The position numbers and the translations under genes are program-made. DNA of 64,000 bases from Apiospora phragmitis. Taxonomy: Eukaryota > Ascomycota > Sordariomycetes > Amphisphaeriales > Apiosporaceae. This document shows, in pieces, positions 1-11,089 of the stretch. Within the stretch, counting starts at the first letter, position 1; every line of letters begins with the position of its first letter. The notes below the pieces were generated by a model. The model was not told the origin of the DNA. It saw only the letters and a list, made by a program, of their open reading frames with translations, and did no database searches. Location of the stretch: NCBI GenBank assembly GCA_038363925.1, contig JAQQWL010000011.1, forward strand, positions 3,658,001-3,722,000, read 5' to 3'.

Positions 1-277
1 GGATACTGTCATATTGTGACGGCAAACATGCCCTGGTAGGTCGCCTAGCTAGGTAGAAGTGTGTGTGTGGAGTGTGTGAGAGAACGAATAGACCCGACCA
101 GGCATCAGTTAATTTATATGAGGATTCACTTGGCCATTGGCCGGCTTTTTCGGCATCTAGATGTGGGAAGGTCGTGGGACATGTTTGCCAGCCACCTTAC
201 CACGTAGCACGCAGAAGATATGAATAAGTACCAGGCTATTATTGGCTCGTAGAGGATGGCCGGGTAAGTGAACACTA

Positions 278-1838
278 TCAGTTTTCCAACCCCACGTGAA
301 CCTCCTCATGTTTGGTCATTTTGGGGAGCTCCTGCAGAGCCTCACCGATTATGCCTATCGCTTTTTGCAGCTGCGTCTCCGAGATGACCAATGGCGGTGC
401 GAATCGGATAATGTTGCCTATTAGCATCCGCCTATTAGTACCCATAGAACTGGTAGAGCTGACACATGTTTTCCCGGCATTGCCTCATCCGCACCTCGAG
501 GCAGCAGCATGCAAAGAAGAGGGGCGCATGGTTTACGATGTAAAAGTTGATATCAAACAGAATGACTTACCATGTGTAGGTTTGGCAAGAAGTCCCTTGT
601 CCTTGAGCAGAAGGCACAGATCCCACGCCGAGTGACCGTTGGTCTTCGACTCATCAATAACCACGGCATTCAGTAAGCCTTTTCCTTGGATGGTCTTGAC
701 AACAGGCGACTTGAAAGCGGCTATGCTTTCACGGAACACATTGCCAAGCTTCTCGGCCTTCTCCGTGAGTTGCTCCTCTTCCATAATCTCCAAAGCGCGG
801 ATAGAGACGGCGCAGCCGAGAGGGTTACCGCCGTACGTCGAGCCGTGTGTTCCTGCCTCGACCACCAGCATGATGTCTTTGCTGCTGAGAACACAGCTTA
901 CGGGGTACATGCCGCCGGAGATGGCCTTGCCCAGAGTCACCATGTCGGGCTTGATACCAGCCCATTCAGAGCACAGCATCCGCCCTGTTCGACCGATGCC
1001 GGTCTGGATCTCATCACAAATCAGTAGAACATTATGCTTCTTGCAGAGTTCCTGAGCTTTGCTCAGGTAATCCGCATCAGGCACAACAACTCCGGCCTCT
1101 CCCTGTATAGGCTCGACAATAAACGCGGCTGTTTCTTTCCCATGCGCTTCGAGAGCCTCCTCTAGGTCCTGGACGTTGTTGTATCGGATGGCTTTCCCTA
1201 TGGAAGGACAGATCGCACCGACATTCGGTACGTAGGGGTCCGTAGTTGTCTTTCGATTCGGGATCGGTGGATAGCGTGACAGCTGTCATCTGCGGAAAGA
1301 TCAGAGAACATGCCGAGGGTAATTAATGCCTTGGACTACCTACTGTACGACCGTGGAAGTTTTCTTCGACACCGAAGACCAGCGCCTTATCCTGCGGGAC
1401 TCCCTTGACTTTGTAGGCCCATTTGCGGGCAATCTTGATGGCTGTTTCGACAGCTTCGGCACCCGTGTTCATGGGAAGAACCATGTCGTAGCCGAACATC
1501 TGCTGGACCTTCTCGGCCCACTTCGGGAACACATCGTTGTGGAAGGCACGCGAGCTCAAAGTGAGCCGGCCTGCCTGTTCCGTGAGGGCCTTGATAAGCT
1601 CAGGGTGGCAGTGACCCTGGTTCACAGCGCTGTAGGCGGACAAGAAGTCGATGTAGTGGTTGCCTTCAGGGTCCCAAACGTCGACGCCGGAAGCTTTGGC
1701 AAAGACCACAGGCAAGGGGTGGTAGTTGTGGGCAGCGAGCTTGTGTTCAGCGTCAATCGCACTCTTGGTCGAAGAGGAATGGTATCTGGATGAGGCCGTA
1801 GAACCATTAGTTCCGGTGCCGTTCGCGTGAGGAGCCAT
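278..1838 (-). CDS. Ornithine aminotransferase (frameshifted in this sequence)
   Basis: PLP-dependent enzyme converting L-ornithine and 2-oxoglutarate to glutamate-5-semialdehyde and glutamate (arginine catabolism / proline entry). Read as three exons: 1838-1344, 1289-571 and 417-278, with GT-AG introns that keep phase ([28 protein letters not shown]). Family landmarks are [46 protein letters not shown] and TLGKAISGG, where Lys286 is the expected Schiff-base lysine. The length is about 450 aa, normal for the family. The start is the ATG at 1838, followed by a short Ser/Thr-rich tail and no clear mitochondrial presequence, as in fungal cytosolic forms. One extra G in the run 1235-1238 (C on the coding strand) shifts the frame after DNYGP; removing one base restores [11 protein letters not shown] and everything downstream. 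It is divergent from the GPI10-type gene across a 1.3-kb intergenic region. Identification is very secure. Confidence 0.95.
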
Positions 1839-3108
1839 GGTTGCTGATGGCTTCGAGGAGCGGTCTGGTCAGGTTGAAGAAGCAGCTAGATGGTCCGTGG
1901 CAAGGTCGTTCGTTCACTTGATTAACAACAAGGGAGCCGAATGCAAGAAGCGGTCGATATATGTCAGCGCAGGAGAAGTGACGGTGAATACGAGACGAGG
2001 CTTCCTTTGCGGTGGGAAGGGTGACGAAAGAAGATGTGTCAGATGATCGCAAAAGAATTGAGGGAAACTTGGAGCCAGGGATCCAATGGGCGGTTTTATG
2101 TAATGATAACGACAGGCAATGAAGCGGCCGAGAAGGTGGAATCGCAGTGCTGCTGCCACTAAACCCCTAAGTGCAAGTGGAAGCGGCTGCAGGCAAAGAA
2201 TGACAGGTAAGAGGTTGAGGTCGGCGGGATAGTATGTCACATGGCCTCTGCCATTACTACATGGATACTTCGCGTACCAAGACATTACGCTGCGAGATGC
2301 CGACGCAAAGCGGCCAAATACTGGAGTGATGGAATTGCAACGACAACATCAGTTGCGACAGAAGAGCTCTGTACATGTAGACACCATCAAAGCATGACTG
2401 TTGGTTCTCGATGTCAATTCAGATATTGTTAAGTTTGAGACGGAAAGACCCCTCCCTCCAGGCGACATCATATCCAGCCAGCCCCTCCACCCCTCCTTTC
2501 GATCAATTGATGTTCAGCTCAGCACCTACACGTACTGTAGGCAGGCGAGGGCTTAAGGCTTAAAAAAAAGTATCAAGCATGTAACGTTGAACCAACCAGG
2601 GCTCGGACATTCTTAAGCGAACCTCCAGCTCTGTCAAGGCTGCCACTCATTCATTACATAACAGGATGCTCTCTAGACTCTAGTTGGAGTCATGGCAATG
2701 TGGAACGAAACTAATGATAGTTGCCGAACGCCGAGTCAAACAGCTACAATACTGTACAATATCCCATGCCATGTAACCTAGTACCTTACCTAAGTAGTAT
2801 ATTCGCGACAACTCAGAGTAGATTCCCAGAATGCCCTACAGACGACACGATAGATACATGCACCCCTGCGATCTACAAGTACCTAATCATTCTGGATAGC
2901 TGCCACCATCCCTACTAGATTGCAACGCATGGTGACAACTCGAATCAGGTTCTCCCGAACTGGTTAGCCCTTCTGACATGGGTGGGTCAATGGCATCCGT
3001 ATCAAAACGTTGAAGCCCGTCAATCGCCATGCAGTCTTATCATTAAGTTGATATATATTGACTCTGCTGCCGAGAAACATTACTCGATCCATTGAACTAA
3101 CCACAGCA
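1839..3108. other. Divergent intergenic region
   Basis: This 1.27-kb stretch lies between the start codons of ornithine aminotransferase (-) and the GPI mannosyltransferase (+). The short open frames in it (for example 2721-2918) have no codon pattern or motif I recognise. It must hold both promoters and 5' leaders. A 17-nt string GTACCTTACCTAAGTAG near 2782 recurs near 5711. I see no other support for a gene. Confidence 0.6.
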
Positions 3109-5259
3109 ATGACAGCCACCGAGGATTCGTCCGCCGACGTAGCTGGCGCGACTCAAGCCTCGCCAAAGGATGCCGCATCATCGGGCGCAGCCTGTCCAGT
3201 GACGGACAGTAGGCGAGCGCAGCAAGTTCGAGATGCACTTTCAGTGTTGTTTGGCTTTCGGCTTCTCAACGCGCTTTGCCTCCGCACTTTCTTCCAGCCC
3301 GATGAATACTTCCAAGCATTGGAGCCGGCATGGAGGATTGCTTTTGGAGCGGACAGCGGGCCATGGATGACATGGGTTGGTTTCCCTCGCGATGGCCTGG
3401 TATAAAGAGAGTGAGAGGTTCATTAGCTAACAGCTGCTCAGGAATGGCAATATAACTTGCGCTCGTCTCTCCACCCTGGCCTGTTCTCGCTGGGCTACAC
3501 TCTCATTGCCGGCTACATGTCTTCCATGCGCTTGTCTCCTCACTACACAGGTATTGCTTTGGTTGCAGCCCCCAAGGTCATACAAGCCGGGATCGCAGCA
3601 CTGACCGACTGGTATGCCTGGAGACTCGCCGAGAAGCTGTATGGTGGAAACAGCGCAGCCGCGTGGTCGGTCGTAGGTAATCCCCTGCAATGGTGTTCGA
3701 AAGATAGGTTGCTAATAAATATTTATAGCTTTTGATGAGCATTGCCAACCCCTGGGTTTGGTATGTTTCAACGAGAACGTTCTCCAATACCATGGAGGCT
3801 GCCTTGACGATTGCGGCACTTTATTATTTTCCCTGGGATCTTCTAGGCGTCGAGAAGAAGGTCAAGGAGAAGGATAGGCCTGTAGTGTTTGGAACCACGG
3901 GAGCTGTCAATAGGCAAGCCACAACTTCTAAGATGCTATGGCATGACTACAAACTAACTTGTGAACCATTTTACAGTCTTCGCCTTTCAATAATTCTTGC
4001 GGCCTTGGCGGTAATCCTCAGACCTACAAACATACTTATTTGGGCTGCTATCGGCATTGTGGTCTTGACTGGATTTACAGCAGAGGGAGAATCACCACTG
4101 GACACGTGGACTTGTTTGATCATCATCAGAGAAGTATTGCTTTGCGGGTACGAACATGAATCGAAATAGCTGTGAAAGTTGTGTATACTGATTTCTCACC
4201 AGGTCTCTGGTTCTGGGGCTATCTTTGGTTGCTGACTACCAATTATATGGTGAATGGACGTTCCCACCTTTCAACTTCTTCTACTTCAACATCGGCCAAG
4301 CGCTCGCCGTCTTCTATGGACAGAATGATGGCCATTATTATCTGTCTCAAGGCATACCACTGTCGTTTACAACGATCGCCCCATTTGCCGTGATGGGCAT
4401 GTTCAATGCAGCCTCCGAGAGCTTCTCGGGCTCCTTGATGACGAAGAACACCCGGAAAGCATTGGGCTTCGCATCTACGGCCATGACCTCGGCACTTTCT
4501 CTGATATCTCACAAGGAAGTACGGTTTCTTTATCCCCTTGTGCCCGTACTCCACGTCCTCGCTGCTCCGCACATTACGTCATTCTTCACTACCATCACAG
4601 CTGGAGGAATACCATCTTCCTCCGGCCCCGTTGGCATCAAGAGGAAAGGAATACTTGTGGCTGGTCTGTTTATCAACCTTATCATTGGGTCGTATCTGTC
4701 TTACTTTCATGCTGCTGCTCCAATCCAGGTGATGGATTACCTCCGAGGGGAGTTCGAGCGGGTGCATCCGGGCAATGCAACTTTGGTCGAGCCCTACGGA
4801 AAGTACAATGCCACATCCGAGCCCCTCGAGCTATTCGCTCTGTTCCTTACGCCCTGCCATACCACACCATGGCGCTCACACCTCGTATACCCGGCTCTCT
4901 GGGCACGTGAGCTGACCTGTGAGCCGCCGCTGCACACCGAGCCGGGGTCACCAGAAAGACAGGCTTATGTAGACGAAGGTTGGCGATTTGAGAGGGATAA
5001 GATAGGCTTTATGAGCACGGAGCTTTGGCCTTCGGAAGGAGGCGAAGAAATACCCAGATATATTATCGGATTCGAGGGCATCGAAGACGCCCTGATGGAA
5101 TACTTTGGGTCTAATGGGCCCGGGGCCAATAAGGGAGTAAAACTCACAAAGACGTGGGCGCAGTGGAACGGACTGTTTACCGACGACGACAGGAAAGCAG
5201 GCGAGCTTCGGGTCTGGGATACCAACTCGTACAGTGCTGCTACCAATGGGCCAGCTTAA
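3109..5259 (+). CDS. GPI mannosyltransferase 3 (GPI10/PIG-B family, GT22)
   Basis: ER membrane glycosyltransferase that adds the third mannose to the GPI anchor precursor. Four exons fit the family: 3109-3375, 3442-3672, 3729-4147 and 4203-5259, giving about 657 aa. Junctions read [20 protein letters not shown] and LCG|SLVLGLS. The first loop carries [15 protein letters not shown] (Asp65-Glu66, the acidic pair of GT22 enzymes). Next come [14 protein letters not shown], many hydrophobic segments and the late family motif [16 protein letters not shown]. The start is the ATG at 3109, since the upstream in-frame extension begins only with TTG. Exon 3 contains a polar stretch before [18 protein letters not shown] that might hide another in-frame intron. 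The C-terminal domain is soluble. GPI10 is preferred over SMP3 or ALG12 because of the PCHxTPW motif. Confidence 0.92.
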
Positions 5260-5985
5260 GAGAGGTCATGCTTTTCGGAGTGTCCATGTATATATGATTA
5301 TGTACATGATAAAGGAACCAAACCAAGGTCTTGCATTCAATACGTGTATAAATGTATGACCTGGTTAAGCGACCAATTGTCTATTGTGATCTGAGTGGGG
5401 GTTGAATATAGTAATGCATACTGGTATCTGCAATGTATCGCGCGTTGAATGTGCCTAACGTATGTACATGTAGAAAGCTTATCGATAGGACGGTTGGACA
5501 GGTCATCTCCGGTGGTAGGAGGGGTCTCGGGGAGGCAGTTGCTCACTGTCCAATTGAGGCGACCTACTAGCCTGCTAGCCTTCTGGAAGCTGCTACCTAT
5601 TGAAGAGACCTAAGGTACCTGGAGTACTTATTATTAGCACCTCCACGCGCCACTCGCAATGGCTGGAGAACAGTGCCAGGTGGGCAGCCAGGAACCTTGG
5701 CTAGTGCTTAGGTACCTTACCTAAGTAGACGCTTATTAGAGCCAGCTTGCCGTTTTTTTGAATGGACACGATTCAACATTTGATTTGGACTTTTCGGAGA
5801 AGGAGGAGCCACCCTGTTTCGTGGATACGTGACTGACTGACTGTATAAACCGTTTGCGACAACTTTTTATCTGGCCACAACCTCGCAAGCAATAGTCCAG
5901 CAGGACTGGGCCTTTTCTCACGACTTCGCACAGCAACACCACCCACACATTGCGTGCACTGCAAAGTTGCTAAAAGTTGCCCATC
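5260..5985. other. Intergenic region, 726 bp
   Basis: This is the 3' flank of the GPI mannosyltransferase and the promoter and leader of SEC63. It contains a second copy of GTACCTTACCTAAGTAG near 5711 and a related CCTAAGGTACC near 5609. The small open frames here show no protein motif. I see no gene. Confidence 0.6.
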
Positions 5986-8086
5986 ATGTCGTCCGACTAC
6001 AGTTACGACGACGGACAGTTCTATCCCTTCTTCATCTTCACTCTGTCCACCGTCATCACCTTGCCGCTCACCTACAGCTTGGTCCGGCCCTCGACAGATG
6101 CCGATGCCCTCGCCCCGCGCATCAAGACCGACTACAAGCCCGACCACCATGACATTATCCAGGCCCAGCGCGCCGCCCTCAAGCGCAAGCAGCGCAAGGT
6201 CAAGCGCTTCATCGCCGCCCTCATCGGCTGGGCAGTCATGGGCTTCATGCTCTACCTCATTGTCACCACCCAGCGCACCGTAGCCAAGACCTGGAACCCC
6301 TACGACATTCTGGGTATTTCCGAATCCTTGAGCGAGAAGCAGATCAAGTCCTTCTACAGGAAACTGTCCGTCAAGTTCCACCCTGACAAGATTAGACCCG
6401 ACCCAGCCAAGAACGAGACTGTCGAGTCCCTATCGGACAAATGGGTCGAGCTCACCAAGGCTTACCAGGCCCTTACTGACGAGGAGGTGCGGAACAACTG
6501 GATGATGTACGGAAACCCCGACGGAAAGCAAGGCTTCAGTATCAGCATTGCCCTGCCTAGCTTCATCGTTGCTGAAGGCAACGGCAAGTATGTCGTGCTT
6601 GTCTACGCGCTTCTTCTCGGTGTTCTGCTGCCGTACCTCGTCGGCTCCTGGTGGTATGGAACCCAACGCATGTCGAAAGAAGGCATCTTGATCGAGAGTG
6701 CCAACAGTCTGTTCCCGAGAGTACTCCGACAGCATTGATGAGGGTGGCATTGTCGCTGCGCTAAGTGCTGGCAAGGAGTATGAAACGCAATTCAAGGGCA
6801 ACAAGAGCGAATCCGGTCTCTCTAAGATCGAGTCCAAGGTAGCACAGGAGGGCCTTACTGGCGGTCTTTCCGGCAAAGAAAAGGAGAAGCTGGATGATAT
6901 TGACAACGGTCTTCGAAGAAAGGTCTTGGGGCTTCTTTGGGCTTACCCTTGGCCGTGTGGACCTTGAAGACAAGACTCTCAATGCTGCAAAATTTGTCGT
7001 CACCCCCATCGCACAGGCCCTGAATAACTCATTCAATGCTATAGCCCTCGCATATGGCAACACGGCACCGATCCTTGGTTCCTACTTTACCGGCCAAAGA
7101 CTGATTCAAGCCATGCCCCCGCAAGCCTCCCCTCTCTACCAGCTACCCCACGTCACCCCCGCTGTCGTCAAAGCTATCGAGGGAGAGTCCAAAGTACACA
7201 CTACTTTGCAGCAGTTTATGGGCCAGCCTGACGCTGAGCGACGCCGCCTGGCCGTCGGCAAGGGCCTCCTTACCGAGGATCAGTATCAAGATGTTGTAAC
7301 TGTCGCACAGCAACTTCCTTACCTGCAGGTGGAGAAGGCCTTCTTCAAGGTCACGGGCGAACGAGTTATTATTCCATCGTCTTTGGTGAGCTTGGTGGTC
7401 AAGGGACGATTCGTCCCCCTGGAAGCCCAAATGTGCCTGTGGTCAAGGAAGCAGATCTCGAGGATCCGGATCCCGTCGAAGGTGAACTTGTCAAAGCCAC
7501 GGACGATTCCGACCGCGTTCTGCCTCCTCTTACGTTTGCCCCTTACTACGCTCGAAGCCACTCGCCACGCTGGCATGTATTCCTTACCGATAGCAAACAA
7601 GGCAAGATGGCTGTTCCCCCGTTTACATTCGCTACGTTTGATAAGCCCATCTTCAAGGCCGATGGTACACCGACATTTGAGATGCAAACATTGAAGGCTC
7701 AATTCGCCGCGCCCCCTGGCCCTGGCCACTACACGTTTGTCATGCACGTGATCTGTGACAGCTACGTTGGTTTCGATGCGAAGATGGAGGTCACTCTGGT
7801 GGTCGAAGATGCCAGCAGAGCTGACGCTATGGCTGCTGAGGATGAGATTAGTGAGCCGGATGAAGGTAAGAAATCCGTTGGTTACTATCATGTTGAGACG
7901 GAGGCTAACGGAACAACAGATTCGCTCGCAGGTCAAATGAGCGCGCTCAAGGGCGGCAGTGTGCCTGGAACAACCAAATCAAAGAAGCGAGCAGATGATT
8001 CTTCGGAGGAGGAAGAGAGCGGAACTGAGGAGGAGGTGGATGACACGAGTGAAACCAACACGGACACCGAAGACGAGGGCTCATGA
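5986..8086 (+). CDS. SEC63: Sec63, ER translocon J-protein (three apparent frameshifts)
   Basis: ER membrane partner of the Sec61 channel that recruits BiP/Kar2 for post-translational translocation. Start is ATG 5986 (MSSDYSYDDGQFYPF). Order: TM1 about residues 10-31, TM2 about 75-95, J domain from about 106 with HPD at 132-134, TM3 about 202-225, then Sec63/Brl domains and an acidic tail ending in TEDEGS. An intron at 7866-7919 (GTAAGA, branch CTAAC, CAG) joins EPDE to DSLAGQ; it is in frame, so retention would add 18 residues. The reading frame changes three times. There is one extra C in 6714-6716 (NSLF/REYSDS), one extra C in 6946-6948 (LLWAY/LGRVDLEDKTLN), and one missing C in 7415-7419 (GRFVP/PGSPNVPVVKEA). 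With these adjusted the protein is about 681 aa, a normal length. It is convergent with the DUF4484 gene. Confidence 0.95.
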
Positions 8087-8738
8087 GTGCTCTGTACACT
8101 AGATTCTAAGCTGCATATAAGAACGGCGTCGGTGGCGTTTCTAAACTGGATGTAACCCCAGTTCTTTTACCAGCCTCTTGCTGTAGTACCTCCCTGGGTG
8201 GGATGTTTGGCACTTTGAGGGTGGGAAGGATTAAAATCAAGTCTTGTAGTTTTTTCTCTACTGTCTGAATCTGTGCTTGTCGAGATGTTACCGAAATGAG
8301 GATACTATGTTTATGGCACCGCAAGAATGGCAAAAAGTGATTGGGAAGGTGTCTTGCTATTCACTGACTATGTGCTCCACCACGAAGAAGTTGAAGCTAC
8401 CCCTGAAATAAAAGCCGACATCGATTATCACCTCAAATGATATGTCAGTACATGTCTTACCATAACCAACAGAAGAGACGCAGCTGTACGTATGCATATA
8501 TATACATACACACGTACACACACATATATACGTAAAACCGAGCTGAGCTCCTATCTACAGAGCCCATCCCGATCCTATCCCACCCTTCCCTACTAAACCA
8601 AACCAATGCTATTAATCCCATCACGCCTCAAATCCCTTGTCTTCATTCTGCGGGCTATTTATCGCTATCAAAAGAAAAAACCGAGTCGTCCGTCTTTTAT
8701 TCCTACAATGCTTGCTTCACTTTCTCCTGTCTCCTTGA
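8087..8738. other. Convergent intergenic region with TA/CA microsatellite
   Basis: This region lies between the 3' ends of SEC63 (+) and the DUF4484 gene (-). It includes an alternating purine-pyrimidine tract around 8490-8535 (runs of TA, CA and TG) and a short A run near 8673. No gene is seen. Confidence 0.6.
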
Positions 8739-10734
8739 TCAACACACCCTGACCCCGCAAACCTCGACTCCTTTCCCCTCGACGTAAGCCCGGCGACCAA
8801 AGTAGACGGCCAACGCCTCCCGCACGAACTCGACGTCGCTCGCGCTCCATATGTCGAGACCCATGGCTCGGAGCGCCTCGATGCTGATTCTTACACTACG
8901 TCCCCCTTCTCCATCACCACCACCACCACCCGGCCCCAGGAGCACGTCCTCTTCCTCTCCGTCGTCGTCGATGCCATCATCCATCATATCGCTCTCGGCG
9001 TCGGAGCAGCAGTCGCTGTGGTCCTCGACGAGGTCGGCCAGCTTCGTGAGAATGGTGGACGTCAGACGGTGGAAGTAGGCGATGACGGCCAGCTCGACCC
9101 CGGCCTCCTCGGGCGGTAGCGGAGCGGAGGTGGCCGTGGTCGAAAGGCGCCGCTGTTGTTGGGCATTTACTCCCATCGAGGTACTGAACGGTGTCGCCGT
9201 CAAGTCGGCGGAGCGCGGCACGTTCATGCTCATATACATGGACGGCGAGAACATGTCGGCTAGCAGGCCCGCATCGTGGGCCAGCTCCTCGACCTCGTTC
9301 GAGCGCGCCTGCTCGCCGGCCGAGGCCCACCACATGAAGCCGTTGTAGGCCAACGCCGTCCAGGTCTGCGACTCGACGATCTTGTCCGTCTCGTCCACGA
9401 GGGGGTCGTCGCTCGGTCGGAGCGGCGTGGTCGGGGGCCGCGAGGTCGTCGAGGACGCCCCGGGGCTGTCGGCGCCGCCCACGCTGCTGCTGTGCGCTTC
9501 TAATCGCGAGAGGGCGTTCTTGAGAGAGCGGAACCGGCGGAGGTCGCGCTGCGTGGCCTTAACCACGGCGCCTCGGGGGCACTCGACCGTGGGCCATACG
9601 TGCTCCTGGGCTTGTGCCGCATGAGGCAACGGCATGGTGATGAGCATGTCCCACAAAGTGTCCTTCATAGCCAGGATACTGTCCGTAGTACAAGCAATCC
9701 AGCCAGATTCCATGTCCGGGGAGACGTTCAGTTCCTCTTGGGCTTTGGGCTTGGCCGTGTCAATCAAAAAGGGTATGTCGTGAACGCCGACAGTGAATAA
9801 TGGCCTGAGCCGGTGGGAAGGGCAATCAGGCGAGAGGAGCTCGTATGTCGAGAGGGGAATATTAGACAAGATGGATATATCATATACTACTTTTGGTCAG
9901 AGATTGCTCTTGTTACAAATCACAACGGCATCAAGACTTACCGAAGTTGTTGACTTCTTGTACAGGCGCATGGCACGAGATTAGAATGCGCTTCCGTAAT
10001 AACGCAGCACGATGTATAGGGAAGATCAGGGGCCCAAATGTGTCCAGTAGCTTCTTCAAGCTCCACGCCGGGTGGAAGTTGGACAGCTTGTGCTCCGGCT
10101 GCAGCAGCGCGGCTCCGTCCGAGGCAGATCGGCTCCTCTGCGACCGTTTCGGCGTCCTAGGCTGTTGCGGTGTCTGAGCGGTAGCGCCACCGACCGGTTC
10201 CTTGGCCGCATCGGCAGCCGCATTCTGCTGCTTCTGGGCACTGTCGTCGCGGGCCTGATGCTTTTCCCAATATTGCGCCAGCAGCTGCGTCCGCTTCGCG
10301 TCCTCAGCCAGCTGGGACGCCATGTCTTTGAGCCCTTCGGCGTGCTTCCATGCCCGCCCCAGCCGCCCGTAGCTCAGCGGTACCAGAACGCCGACCGCGA
10401 GCATGCGGGCGTTTCGCGCCTCGCTGTCTTGGCACGGCGCATTGACGAAGGCGCTCAGGCCGGCGTAGTCGCCGTGGACAAAGTAGATCAGGTCGTCGGT
10501 GACGGTGTGCAGGCCCGACGGGAGCGACTTGTACTCGACGACGCCCTCGAGCTCGACGTCGGGCCTCGAGGCCTTCCACGAAATGGTGTAGCCGGCTTTC
10601 ACGTCGAAGTCGATCAGGAAGAGGGCCGAGATGGAGGGCCGGTCAGCCCAGGCGGCGGCGGAGGTCGCGGTGGCCGGCGACCGTGGAGGGAGTCGGACGT
10701 GCAGCTCCGGCTGGCCCCGTCGGGTCGCGGCCAT
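8739..10734 (-). CDS. DENND11/LCHN-like protein (DUF4484, yeast Anr2-like)
   Basis: Predicted cytosolic DENN-type protein of about 646 aa; relatives are thought to act in membrane trafficking through Rab GTPases, but the exact role is not established. Two exons: 10734-9942 and 9886-8739. The 55-nt intron (GTAAGT, branch CTGAC, TAG) joins EVNNF to VYDISILSNIP. The N-terminal domain contains SALFLIDFDVKAGYTI, LEGVVEYKSLPSGLH and DDLIYFVHGDYAGLSAF, the uDENN-like LCHN signature. A linker rich in Gln/Ala/Ser follows, then LRKRILISCHAPVQEVNNF. The second half, DUF4484, has PLFTVGVHDIPFLI and ends in an acidic and poly-Gly stretch encoded around 8923-9000. The start is the first ATG of the conserved block. 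The promoter side faces the RIP island, whose edge is only about 220 bp away. Confidence 0.85.
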
Positions 10735-10957
10735 GGTGTTCGGTCGGGGGCTTCTTTTGGTGAAGTTGCGATATAATGACGGGCGCGTGTCTAGTTATCG
10801 CGGCGCATCATCCACAATCCACAGGTCAACGACGAGGCAGGATGCAATCACGATCAGGCGCTGGCTGTGGGTATTATGGCTCTGGGCGAATTGGGCAACG
10901 CAGCGAAATTAATGAAGTTGGTTAATAGATTACCGAGTAAGGAGTGTAGTATAAAGT

Positions 10958-11010
10958 AGATAAAGTGACCTAGCAATAGTGTGCGCACTGGCTACTAATA
11001 GCTTATTTTT
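10958..11010 (+). repeat. Left outer inverted repeat of the island
   Basis: Matches the reverse complement of the right edge (50698-50751) from AGATAAA through TGTGCGCACT and on to CTACTAATA. Nearly all differences are G/A or C/T, as expected from RIP, apart from a one-base gap and one G/C mismatch near the outer end. The inner 15 or so bases beyond TAATA are AT-rich and less certain. No clear target-site duplication is visible. Confidence 0.7.
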
Positions 11011-11089
11011 ATTACTATTATTATTAACCTTTTAATAGGTATAATATAATTAGTTTAATAATATATATAATGTTTTTAAACTTATTTAA

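Noticed and set aside
1326..1793. 155-codon plus-strand frame across ornithine aminotransferase exon 1
   Set aside because: It is the complement of a conserved coding exon in a GC-rich gene.
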